The notes beneath the pieces were generated by a model. The model was not told the origin of the DNA. It made no database searches and was given only the letters and a program-made list of their open reading frames with translations. This document shows, piece after piece, positions 1 through 7,462 of a stretch of 64,000 nucleotides of DNA. Position 1 is the first letter of the stretch. Every line of letters starts with the position of its first letter. This stretch comes from Agarilytica sp045430305 (lineage in GTDB: Bacteria > Pseudomonadota > Gammaproteobacteria > Pseudomonadales > Cellvibrionaceae). The stretch spans positions 248,001-312,000 of the forward strand of contig JAILXW010000003.1 in assembly GCA_045430305.1 (NCBI GenBank). The letters run 5' to 3'. The position numbers and the translations under genes were made by a program.

Positions 1-407
1 CCCTTGGCCTACTTGACCAGGCCATTGCCAAGCAAAACCAAGAAGCTTTATTTCACGTCACTAAAGGGCAAATTCTTTTAAACAAAAATTTGGATTCACG
101 TGCAGCCGCAGCCTTTAGCGAAGCAAAAAAACTCAACCCAGAATATTTTATGGGTCACTTAGGGTTAGGGGTAGTGGAATACAACCAGAACCGTCGCGCG
201 TCAGCAAAGCAAAACCTGCTGCGCAGCCAGAAATTTTTAGAAACTCAAACTGCCGCGTACTACCTGGGTGAAATTGAACTGGCCGAAGGCAATCGAAAAC
301 AAGCATTGGCCTATTTTGATAGTGCTGCACAACAAGGTGGCGAGCTGGGCGAAAAAGCCCAACAACGCGTCAATCAGCTGCGGCCCGCGCCAGCCAACGT
401 GCAGTAA
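1..407 (+). CDS. C-terminal part of a TPR-repeat protein (5' end outside the window)
   Basis: The reading frame is open from base 3 and ends at a TAA at 405-407, so only the last 134 or so codons are present. The peptide is helical and alanine-rich, with repeated A/L/G/Y spacing typical of tetratricopeptide repeats (for example residues reading KNLDSRAAAAFSEAKKLNP, then GHLGLGVVEYNQNRRASA, then YYLGEIELAEGNRKQALAYF). Several bacterial envelope proteins end like this, including M48-family metalloproteases of the BepA type, but the catalytic part would lie upstream and cannot be seen. The tail is proline/alanine-rich. TPR is well supported; the parent family is inference only. Confidence 0.7.
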   Translation, partial: LGLLDQAIAKQNQEALFHVTKGQILLNKNLDSRAAAAFSEAKKLNPEYFMGHLGLGVVEYNQNRRASAKQNLLRSQKFLETQTAAYYLGEIELAEGNRKQALAYFDSAAQQGGELGEKAQQRVNQLRPAPANVQ

Positions 408-520
408 ACGGAAAGTTTACGCCAGGAGTTAAGGCCCCCGGCATAGACCTGCCAGCGCCCACATGCGTAATTAGAAAAATGGGAACCCAAGCACGCTTAC
501 AGCGCTGCTAGCAAACCCTA

Positions 521-739
521 CTAGCAAGCAAAGTTGCCCTCTTTACGGCGTCGCTCGCACTCTTTTCGAATATTTTCGCAAGCGGTCACTCTACCTGGAG
601 AAGTAGGATTGTTCTGTAAGCACGCATCACGCTTGCCCGCTAGCTCCTGATTGCTCATGCCTTTCATTCCACCATCACAAGCAGAAATTAACAGCAATAC
701 GGTGGCAAACAGGGCGAATTTAGTAACAAGGGTAGTCAT
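521..739 (-). CDS. Small cysteine-rich lipoprotein, function unknown
   Basis: A 72-residue protein starting at the ATG whose first codon is at 739; an in-frame TTG at 751 is less likely. A hydrophobic segment (residues 8-20) ends in a lipobox LISAC, with Cys21 as the probable lipidated residue. The rest is short, charged and carries four further cysteines, the last one being the final residue, so disulfides are likely in the periplasm. It vaguely recalls EexN-like small lipoproteins in size and Cys/Asn-Pro content, but I do not make that assignment. It stands alone on the minus strand, convergent with the TPR gene. Confidence 0.6.
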   Translation of the reverse strand: MTTLVTKFALFATVLLLISACDGGMKGMSNQELAGKRDACLQNNPTSPGRVTACENIRKECERRRKEGNFAC

Positions 740-1289
740 AGCGGGGTCCAAGGTGTCTTTTTATGTAAACCTAACAAATCATTCTATTTAGTAAAGTATA
801 TGAAGAAATGAGCGCAAGGCAAAAAACTTGTTATCACAAACCCCCAACAACCCTTTTTGAACTTGCGAAAAATGCGATCTACAGCTTGGCCAAATGACTC
901 TATTACACTACCCGTACAAAAATTAAGCTAGCATACCGCTAGATAGATCTGGGAAAGCTGTGAGCCTGCGACGGTACCACCAGACCAGTACATACCATGC
1001 CAAACACTCGCAAAAATTCTTTTTCGAGATATTCGTCTGTATACCACGCTAAGTTGCTAAACTTAAAGCGCCTCAAGAGCATTTTAAAAAGGGCCGTATA
1101 ACAAGAACATCGTGTTTGCCTTGTGCAGAACAAGTCTTTAATCTGAACTTCGTTCTCGAGCCAATACTTAGCATCGCCACACAGCGACGTTTTGGGGCAT
1201 GATCTATGCAACGCGAACCATAGACCGCATTACTTTGAACAGCCAAACTAGACGGGGCATCTCACCTTAGCGGGCAGATTTATTTCTAT
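740..1289. other. 550-bp stretch without a recognised gene
   Basis: This must hold the promoter of the small lipoprotein (left end) and that of the TRAP operon (right end). A 90-codon minus-strand frame at 939-1211 has a Cys/Arg-rich, family-less product and no ribosome binding site I trust, so I do not call it. It could be a remnant of an older gene. No terminator-like hairpin is obvious. Confidence 0.4.
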
Positions 1290-1850
1290 ATGTTGATATA
1301 TTTTGGGCACCTCAACACAGCGATTGAGCATTTCAATGAATTCTTAGGCCGCATTATTTGTTGGTTTGTCGCATTCATGGCCGTTATCACTTTTGGTATC
1401 GTCGTAACTCGCGGGCTTTTTAATGTCGGCTCTATCGCGGTGCAGGAAGTTGTAACATATTTGCACGCCGCATTGTTTTTACTCTGTATCGCGTACACCG
1501 CTCAAAAAGATGGTCATGTACGGGTCGATGTTCTTTATCGCGACATGTCGCCCAACGCCAAAGCTTGGGTGAATGCATGTGGTGCAGTCTTGCTACTTTT
1601 GCCCTTCGCGATATTTATTACGCTTACCTCTTGGCGTTTTGTTACCGACTCTTGGGGAATGATGGAAGGCTCATCTAACCCTGGCGGGCTACCGCTGGTA
1701 TTTTTATTAAAAACCCTAATTCCGGTGGCCGGGATATTAATGGGCATTCGCGCTGTTTCTGAAGTGCTTAGACAGTTGTATCAAATAAGCTTTATACAAG
1801 AGCACGAGACGCTCGAACAAAATGACCCAGGCTCGGCGCCTAAAACCTAA
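1290..1850 (+). CDS. dctQ: TRAP transporter small permease (DctQ family)
   Basis: 186 residues with four hydrophobic segments (about 18-40, 50-70, 93-115, 135-155), the topology of the DctQ small membrane subunit of tripartite ATP-independent periplasmic transporters. Family features include the IAVQEVVTYLHAALFLLCIAYTAQ helix followed by a charged DGHVRVDVLY loop. It pairs with the large permease encoded 59 bp downstream to form the inner-membrane part of a Na+-driven organic-acid importer. The start at 1290 (ATG) has only a weak upstream purine stretch; a TTG at 1293 is possible. The last codons and the stop lie inside a tandem heptamer repeat. Confidence 0.88.
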   Translation: MLIYFGHLNTAIEHFNEFLGRIICWFVAFMAVITFGIVVTRGLFNVGSIAVQEVVTYLHAALFLLCIAYTAQKDGHVRVDVLYRDMSPNAKAWVNACGAVLLLLPFAIFITLTSWRFVTDSWGMMEGSSNPGGLPLVFLLKTLIPVAGILMGIRAVSEVLRQLYQISFIQEHETLEQNDPGSAPKT

Positions 1851-1875
1851 AACCTAAAACCTAAAACCTAAAACC
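1839..1875 (+). repeat. Tandem heptamer (CCTAAAA)x5 spanning the dctQ stop codon
   Basis: Five exact head-to-tail copies of CCTAAAA (1839-1873) followed by CC. The dctQ stop TAA (1848-1850) is inside copy 2, so copies 3-5 form the spacer before dctM. Copy-number change would alter the dctQ-dctM spacing rather than the dctQ protein. Confidence 0.95.
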
Positions 1876-1909
1876 AAGAAAACACCCACAAAATAAAAAA
1901 GAAAAACCA

Positions 1910-3271
1910 GTGACCGACTTTCTTCCTCTTCTTATGTTCTTTGCCGTATGCCTGGTACTAATGGCAGGCTACCCCGTTGCCTTTTCACTGGCTGGTGTCG
2001 GGTTATTATTCGCAGGCATCGGCATTTTAGCCGGCAGCTTTCAGGCTGAATTTTTACTAAATTACCCTGAGCGAGTATTTGGCACGATGACCAATACGAC
2101 GCTCATTGCCGTACCATTATTTGTTCTAATGGGCGTGATCTTAGAGCGTTCAAAAATAGCTGAAGAACTGCTCGAAAACATGAGCAAGCTCTGCGGTCAT
2201 CTGCCTGCAGGCCTGGGTATTTCTGTGATTATCGTTGGGGCTATGCTGGCCGCAAGCACCGGCATTGTGGGCGCCACCGTAGTTACGATGGGCTTGATGT
2301 CTTTACCAACCATGCTTAAGCAAGGCTACTCAGAATCCGTATCTTGCGGCACTATTTGTGCGACAGGGACACTGGGGCAAATTATTCCGCCGTCTATTGC
2401 ACTGGTTTTACTTGGCGACATTATTTCTACCGCCTATCAAGAAGCCAAATTAGAACTCAATATTTTTAATGCTCCCCCCGTCACGGTGGGCGATTTATTT
2501 GTCGGTGCGATTGTCCCGGGGCTGATATTGGTTATGGCCTATATCGCTTACCTTATTTTTGTCAGCTATACCAACCCACAGGCGGTGCCACGTGCAAAAA
2601 TTGATGAGCATGCCAACGCTCTCGATTTGGTTAAAAGTATTGGACCACCCATCCTGCTTATTGTTTTGGTGCTTGGCTCCATTATTTCTGGCAAAGCAAC
2701 ACCAACAGAAGCTTCTGGCGTTGGCGCCATTACGGCGTTTGTTCTGGCTTTATTAAAACGTCAAATGACATTAAAAAAGCTTCAAAACATTATGGAAAAC
2801 ACGACCCAGGTTACGACCATGGTGTTTTCCATTTTACTTGGAGCTTCGTTATTTTCTCTTGTCTTTAACGGACTCGGTGGCGACCACCAGATAGAACGCT
2901 TTTTTGACTACCTGCCCGGCGGCACCTTCATGGCGATTACGGTCGTTATGATTGTGATCTTTTTCCTCGGGTTTATTTTGGACTTTTTTGAAATTACTTT
3001 TGTGATCGTGCCGCTGGTGGCACCGGTATTGTTAAAAATGGGAGTAGACCCCGTTTGGCTGGGCATAATGATCGCAGTAAACCTGCAAACATCATTTTTA
3101 ACACCGCCATTCGGTTTCGCATTATTTTATTTGCGTGGCGTCGCACCCAAGACTGTTTCCACGATTGCAATTTACCGCGGCGTCATTCCGTTTATTATCA
3201 TTCAATTGTTCTTGCTTGCAGCTCTTGCAAAATGGCCCGGGCTGGTAACATGGTTACCAAGCCAATTTTAA
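1910..3271 (+). CDS. dctM: TRAP transporter large permease (DctM family)
   Basis: 453 residues beginning at GTG 1910, very hydrophobic throughout, with 12 or so membrane segments as expected for DctM, the ion-coupled transport subunit. Recognisable family stretches include GATVVTMGLMSLPTMLKQGYS, CATGTLGQIIPPSIALVLLGD and the C-terminal LQTSFLTPPFGFALFYLRGVAP. The binding-protein gene dctP lies downstream on the opposite strand. The substrate is inferred from that DctP: a 2-oxo acid or similar small carboxylate. The ribosome binding site is weak (A-rich), consistent with translational coupling to dctQ. Confidence 0.92.
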   Translation: MTDFLPLLMFFAVCLVLMAGYPVAFSLAGVGLLFAGIGILAGSFQAEFLLNYPERVFGTMTNTTLIAVPLFVLMGVILERSKIAEELLENMSKLCGHLPAGLGISVIIVGAMLAASTGIVGATVVTMGLMSLPTMLKQGYSESVSCGTICATGTLGQIIPPSIALVLLGDIISTAYQEAKLELNIFNAPPVTVGDLFVGAIVPGLILVMAYIAYLIFVSYTNPQAVPRAKIDEHANALDLVKSIGPPILLIVLVLGSIISGKATPTEASGVGAITAFVLALLKRQMTLKKLQNIMENTTQVTTMVFSILLGASLFSLVFNGLGGDHQIERFFDYLPGGTFMAITVVMIVIFFLGFILDFFEITFVIVPLVAPVLLKMGVDPVWLGIMIAVNLQTSFLTPPFGFALFYLRGVAPKTVSTIAIYRGVIPFIIIQLFLLAALAKWPGLVTWLPSQF

Positions 3272-3321
3272 TTTACTCGTTAACTAGAACAAAAAGACAC
3301 CACAATACTTAGAGGCTTCCC

Positions 3322-3720
3322 ATGTCGCATATCGATGAAGACCCCACCCCAAATGGCGATTTAGCATTGCAAACCATTGCCATGCCGAAAGACACCAACT
3401 CAAACGGCGACATCTTTGGGGGCTGGCTTTTGTCACAAATGGATCTTGCAGGTGCTATTGCTGCTCGCGAAATTGCTCGTGGACGCGTTACTACTGTAGC
3501 CGTGGGGAACATGGTATTTTTGTGCCCTGTGCCTGTAGGCAGTACGGTAAGTTGCTTTTGCGAAGTGCTGGAAGTGGGCCGCTCGTCTATCAAAATTGGG
3601 GTTGAGGTTTGGGTAAAACAATTCACCCGAGACACGTTACAAAAAGTGACTGACGGTGATTTTGTTTATGTTGCGATTGACGGAACAGGCCGTACCCGCC
3701 CACTCTCGGCAGGCAAGTAA
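3322..3720 (+). CDS. yciA: Acyl-CoA thioesterase, YciA-like hotdog protein
   Basis: 132 residues with the hotdog-fold signature NSNGDIFGGWLLSQMDLAGA near residues 16-35 and the VGNMVFLCPVPVGSTVSCFCEVLEVGRSSIKIGVEVWV strand region. YciA-type enzymes hydrolyse a broad range of acyl-CoAs in the cytoplasm. It starts 50 bp after dctM with GAGGCTTCCC ahead of the ATG, so it is probably the third gene of the TRAP operon. The C-terminus is short and polar. The family is clear; its link to the imported acid is inference. Confidence 0.9.
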   Translation: MSHIDEDPTPNGDLALQTIAMPKDTNSNGDIFGGWLLSQMDLAGAIAAREIARGRVTTVAVGNMVFLCPVPVGSTVSCFCEVLEVGRSSIKIGVEVWVKQFTRDTLQKVTDGDFVYVAIDGTGRTRPLSAGK

Positions 3721-3825
3721 ACATTACCGCCAGGGCCTTCAAAACCAATCACGTTTTAATTTAAAGAAAGGGAAAAAAGAAAAACAACACACCGCGCCCG
3801 ACCGTGCTGCTATTTTTGAAAATAA

Positions 3826-5004
3826 TTATTTCGCAGACGCATTATTTGTGTGTGCTGGCGAATACGGTGATTTACCACGCTGCTGATAATAGGCTTCTTC
3901 GCTGTACGTGTGATACACCGACACATTTTTCATAAAGTTGCGATACGATTCAAACACCTTGGCAAATTGCTTATCTTTTTCTGCCAATTCATCATATAGC
4001 AACCAAGTTTCTTCTTCTAAACGCTGTAAGACATCATCAGGAAAGCGGCGCACATCCACTTTGTGTTTGTTTGCTAACTCCATCAAAGCACTATTGTTGC
4101 GCGCAGTATATTCATCGAGCATGTCTTGGTTAATCGCCCGTGTAGCCACCTCAATAATTGATTGGAGGTCTTTTGGTAATTTATTGTAAACATCTTTATT
4201 CACGATAAATTCAAGTACTGGGCCGGGTTCATGCCAGCCGGGGTAATAATAGTATTTGGCAATTTCCTGAAAACCAAAAGCGAGATCGTTGTAGGGGCCT
4301 ACCCACTCGGTGGCATCGATGACTCCCGACTGCAGAGAGGTATACAGCTCGCCACCTGGAATATTCACTGCAATACCGCCAGCTTTGGTAATAACCTCGC
4401 CACCCAAACCAGGCAAACGCATTTTTAAACCGTGCAGATCGTCAATGGAATTAATTTCTGTGTTAAACCAACCGCCCATCTGTACACCGGTGTTACCACC
4501 AGGGAAGGGAATAAGATTGTAGGGTTCATATATTTCTCGCCACAACTCCATGCCACCGCCATAGTTCAGCCAACCATTCACTTCTTGCACATTCATACCA
4601 AATGGAACAGAGGTAAAAAATGGCGCAGCGAGAATTTTGCCTTTCCAGTAGTACGCAGCACTATGACCCATTTCAACACTACCGGAAGAAACGGCACCAA
4701 AGACGCCCAAAGCCGGTACAATTTCATTGGCGCCATAGACTTCTATGATTAAGCGCCCACCGCTCATTTCACGCACCAATTCGACAAAATTTTCTGGTGC
4801 CAAACCCAAACCAGGAAAGCGTTTGGGCCAGGTGGTCACCATCTTCCAGCGAAACACTTGTTGCTCGCTATTGTCGAGGCTTTCGAAATTGCCACCACCG
4901 TTTTTGGCCACATCAATGACCAACAACGCACTCAATACAGCACTAAGGGCCAACAAGGCGATGATTGCGGTGGGCATCCACCAAGGGGAGTAGCGGGCTT
5001 GCAT
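3826..5004 (-). CDS. dctP: TRAP transporter substrate-binding protein (DctP, TakP-like)
   Basis: 392 residues with an uncleaved-looking N-terminal hydrophobic anchor (residues 11-31). The mature part matches the 2-oxoacid-binding TakP branch of DctP proteins from memory: WKMVTTWPKRFPGLGLAPENFVE, the MGHSAAYYWKGK motif and IDATEWVGPYND, which includes residues that contact pyruvate and Na+ in TakP. It should capture a small oxo- or hydroxy-acid in the periplasm and deliver it to DctQM. It is transcribed towards dctQ-dctM-yciA rather than with them, an unusual layout. The C-terminus is polar (SPAHTNNASAK). Confidence 0.88.
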   Translation of the reverse strand: MQARYSPWWMPTAIIALLALSAVLSALLVIDVAKNGGGNFESLDNSEQQVFRWKMVTTWPKRFPGLGLAPENFVELVREMSGGRLIIEVYGANEIVPALGVFGAVSSGSVEMGHSAAYYWKGKILAAPFFTSVPFGMNVQEVNGWLNYGGGMELWREIYEPYNLIPFPGGNTGVQMGGWFNTEINSIDDLHGLKMRLPGLGGEVITKAGGIAVNIPGGELYTSLQSGVIDATEWVGPYNDLAFGFQEIAKYYYYPGWHEPGPVLEFIVNKDVYNKLPKDLQSIIEVATRAINQDMLDEYTARNNSALMELANKHKVDVRRFPDDVLQRLEEETWLLYDELAEKDKQFAKVFESYRNFMKNVSVYHTYSEEAYYQQRGKSPYSPAHTNNASAK

Positions 5005-5132
5005 AAATAATGAGGGCTGATAACTAAACCAGCGCGGGCTCCATGTGCTTGTGCATGTGACGTATCAAAAGTTAAATTAGCCTTTTCCAAGAATTAACCG
5101 CAATAGCGATGCCTTCTCGTCATATCATTACA

Positions 5133-7349
5133 TTATAGAACTTCTAGCTTAGCAAAACCGAGGATTAGCCGCTTATATCCATGCTCATCGAAATTAACGT
5201 GCACCTCGGCTTTGGGGCCACTGCCAATAATCTGCACAATAACGCCTTCACCATATTTTTTGTGCTGCACTCTACGACCAAGCCCGATGCCGGGAAAGTC
5301 GGGGATAGGGTCGCCCGTTTGTAGGCTGCGACTAGTGCGTGCGGCATAGCCGCCACCATGACTAACGGGGCGTCTGACGGTAGATTTTATACGAACCTCT
5401 TGAAGAAGCTCTTGAGGTATTTCACGCACAAAGCGTGACAGCGCATTGAACTTTTCTTCGCCGTGAAGCCTGCGACTTTCAGCATGTGTGATCACGAGTT
5501 TTTCTTTTGCCCGTGTAATACCGACGTAACACAGACGTCTCTCTTCCTCTAATCGATCGGGATCGTCACTCGACATCTTGTGGGGAAAGAGGTTTTCTTC
5601 CACGCCAGCCAAAAATACAAGTGGAAACTCTAACCCCTTGGCACTGTGCAAGGTCATCATTTGCACGGCATCTTCAAACTCATCTGCTTGCCCTTCACCG
5701 GCATCAAGGGCCGCGGTGTCGAGAAATACCTGCAGGTCGCTGATGCTTTCGTCTTCCTCTTCATGCTCAAACGCTCGGCAAGCATTCACTAATTCTTCAA
5801 GGTTTTCTACACGCGCTTGGCCTTTTTCACCTTTTTCCATTTTGTGGAATGAAAGCAAACCACTTTCGTGAATTACATACTCCACTTGGTCGGCCAGCGC
5901 TTGGTTTTCTATGCCCGCCTGAAGGGTGTCGAGCAACTCAAAAAAACCTTTTATCGCGTTGCTCGCACGCGCAGCAAACACCTTATTGTTAATTGCACCT
6001 TGGGCCGCCTCGAAGAGTGAACAACCTTGCTCTCGCGCAAATAGGCGAATGGTATCAACCGTTTTTGAACCGATGCCTCGCGTAGGTGTATTAACTACGC
6101 GCTCAAACGCGGCATCATCTTGGCGATTAAGCACCAGACGTAGATAGGCGAGGGCATTTTTAATTTCAAGCCGTTCATAGAATCGCACACCGCCATAAAT
6201 ACGATAGGCGATATTTTCTCGTAATAATTCTTCTTCCAGTACACGTGATTGGGCATTCGAGCGATACAGAATGGCAATGTCATTTAAGCTTCGGCCACCA
6301 CTTTGCCATTGGCTGATACGCTGCACGATATAGCGCGCCTCATCTTGCTCGTTAAAGGCGGCGTACAAATCGATGGGCTCGCCATCTTCCCCGCTCGTCC
6401 ACAGTTGCTTACCTAAACGACCAAAGTTATTGGCGATCACTGCATTAGCAGCCTGAAGAATTGTGGCTGTAGAGCGGTAATTTTGCTCTAACCGGCACAC
6501 GCGCACTGGGGCGAAATCTTGCTCGAATTGTTGGATATTTTCGATACGCGCACCGCGCCAACCGTAGATGCTTTGATCGTCGTCGCCGACGGCGGTCACG
6601 CGCATATTTTTACCGGCCAAGACTTGTAACCAGGCGTACTGAATCGCATTTGTGTCTTGAAATTCGTCGACTAAAAGAAAACGGAAACGGCTTTGGTAGT
6701 GGGCGAGCAGAGCCTTATCTTTTAACCACAATTCATGCGAGCGCAGGAGCAATTCAGCAAAGTCGATCATGCCACCGCGGGCGCAGGCCTCTTCGTAAGC
6801 GCTATACACCATTCGCATGGTGTTAATGAATGGGTCGCGGCCCTCTTGAATGTAGTCGGGGCGAATACCTTCGTCTTTCTGCCCATTAATAAACCATTGC
6901 GCTTGCTTGGGCGGCCAGCGCGAATCATCCAAATTTAGGGCTTGGTATACACGCTTGACGAGGCGCAGCTGATCGTCACTATCAAGTATTTGAAAATTTT
7001 CTGACAAGCCCGCCTGTTTCCAATGCGACTTTAATAAGCGATGCGCAATACCGTGAAAGGTACCAACCCAAAGCCCGCGGTGGCCGGAAACGTATGGGTT
7101 ATCACCCAAGACGTGACCTAGCCGTTCACGCATTTCGCGCGCAGCTTTGTTGGTGAAGGTCACCGCCATAATTTCGTGTGGGGATACCCCTTCCACTTTT
7201 ACCAGCCAGGCGATTCTCTGTACGAGCACGCGGGTTTTGCCGCTGCCGGCACCGGCGAGCACAAGTTGATTGGCGGGGGGAGCACTTACAGCGGTACGCT
7301 GAGCGTCGTTAAGGTCGTTGAGTAATTCGGCTACTGACATGGGCAGCAT
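5133..7349 (-). CDS. uvrD: DNA helicase II, UvrD
   Basis: 738 residues, close to E. coli UvrD (720). Superfamily 1A motifs are all visible: Walker A LAGAGSGKTR near residue 32, AVTFTNKAAREMRERL, DEFQDTN, DDDQSIYGWRGA, QNYRS and the late LHSAKGLEFP and VGITRAKEKL. UvrD unwinds DNA 3'-5' in nucleotide excision and mismatch repair and clears RecA filaments. Two ATGs compete, at 7349 and 7340; the second gives MSVAELLNDLND and aligns best with E. coli. The C-terminus holds a Tudor-like GRRVQHKKYGEGVIVQI segment that binds RNA polymerase in other UvrD proteins. A LexA-type box lies just upstream. Confidence 0.96.
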   Translation of the reverse strand: MLPMSVAELLNDLNDAQRTAVSAPPANQLVLAGAGSGKTRVLVQRIAWLVKVEGVSPHEIMAVTFTNKAAREMRERLGHVLGDNPYVSGHRGLWVGTFHGIAHRLLKSHWKQAGLSENFQILDSDDQLRLVKRVYQALNLDDSRWPPKQAQWFINGQKDEGIRPDYIQEGRDPFINTMRMVYSAYEEACARGGMIDFAELLLRSHELWLKDKALLAHYQSRFRFLLVDEFQDTNAIQYAWLQVLAGKNMRVTAVGDDDQSIYGWRGARIENIQQFEQDFAPVRVCRLEQNYRSTATILQAANAVIANNFGRLGKQLWTSGEDGEPIDLYAAFNEQDEARYIVQRISQWQSGGRSLNDIAILYRSNAQSRVLEEELLRENIAYRIYGGVRFYERLEIKNALAYLRLVLNRQDDAAFERVVNTPTRGIGSKTVDTIRLFAREQGCSLFEAAQGAINNKVFAARASNAIKGFFELLDTLQAGIENQALADQVEYVIHESGLLSFHKMEKGEKGQARVENLEELVNACRAFEHEEEDESISDLQVFLDTAALDAGEGQADEFEDAVQMMTLHSAKGLEFPLVFLAGVEENLFPHKMSSDDPDRLEEERRLCYVGITRAKEKLVITHAESRRLHGEEKFNALSRFVREIPQELLQEVRIKSTVRRPVSHGGGYAARTSRSLQTGDPIPDFPGIGLGRRVQHKKYGEGVIVQIIGSGPKAEVHVNFDEHGYKRLILGFAKLEVL

Positions 7350-7363
7350 TGTAGCAGACCATG

Positions 7364-7379
7364 CTGGATAAAATCACAG
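7364..7379 (-). promoter_or_regulatory. Probable LexA (SOS) box of uvrD
   Basis: Read on the minus strand the sequence is CTGTGATTTTATCCAG, a CTGT-N8-ACAG SOS box with one change in the right half (CCAG). From memory, the E. coli uvrD box also ends in CCAG. It lies 15-30 bases upstream of the first uvrD ATG, where it would overlap the promoter. Confidence 0.6.
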
Positions 7380-7462
7380 TGAAATACCAACAAATTTGGC
7401 ATTTCAGGTTACAAAAAATTCTCTTAGAAAGGACCGTGCAAAAGGCCAAACTCAAACGCTAC

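Noticed and set aside
939..1211. 90-codon minus-strand frame
   Set aside because: Composition rich in Cys and Arg, no family, no ribosome binding site; lies in a region that should hold promoters.
1839..1875. Telomere-like sequence or assembly artefact from a eukaryote
   Set aside because: Only five units, not a known telomere unit of a likely contaminant, and continuous with genuine dctQ and dctM coding sequence.
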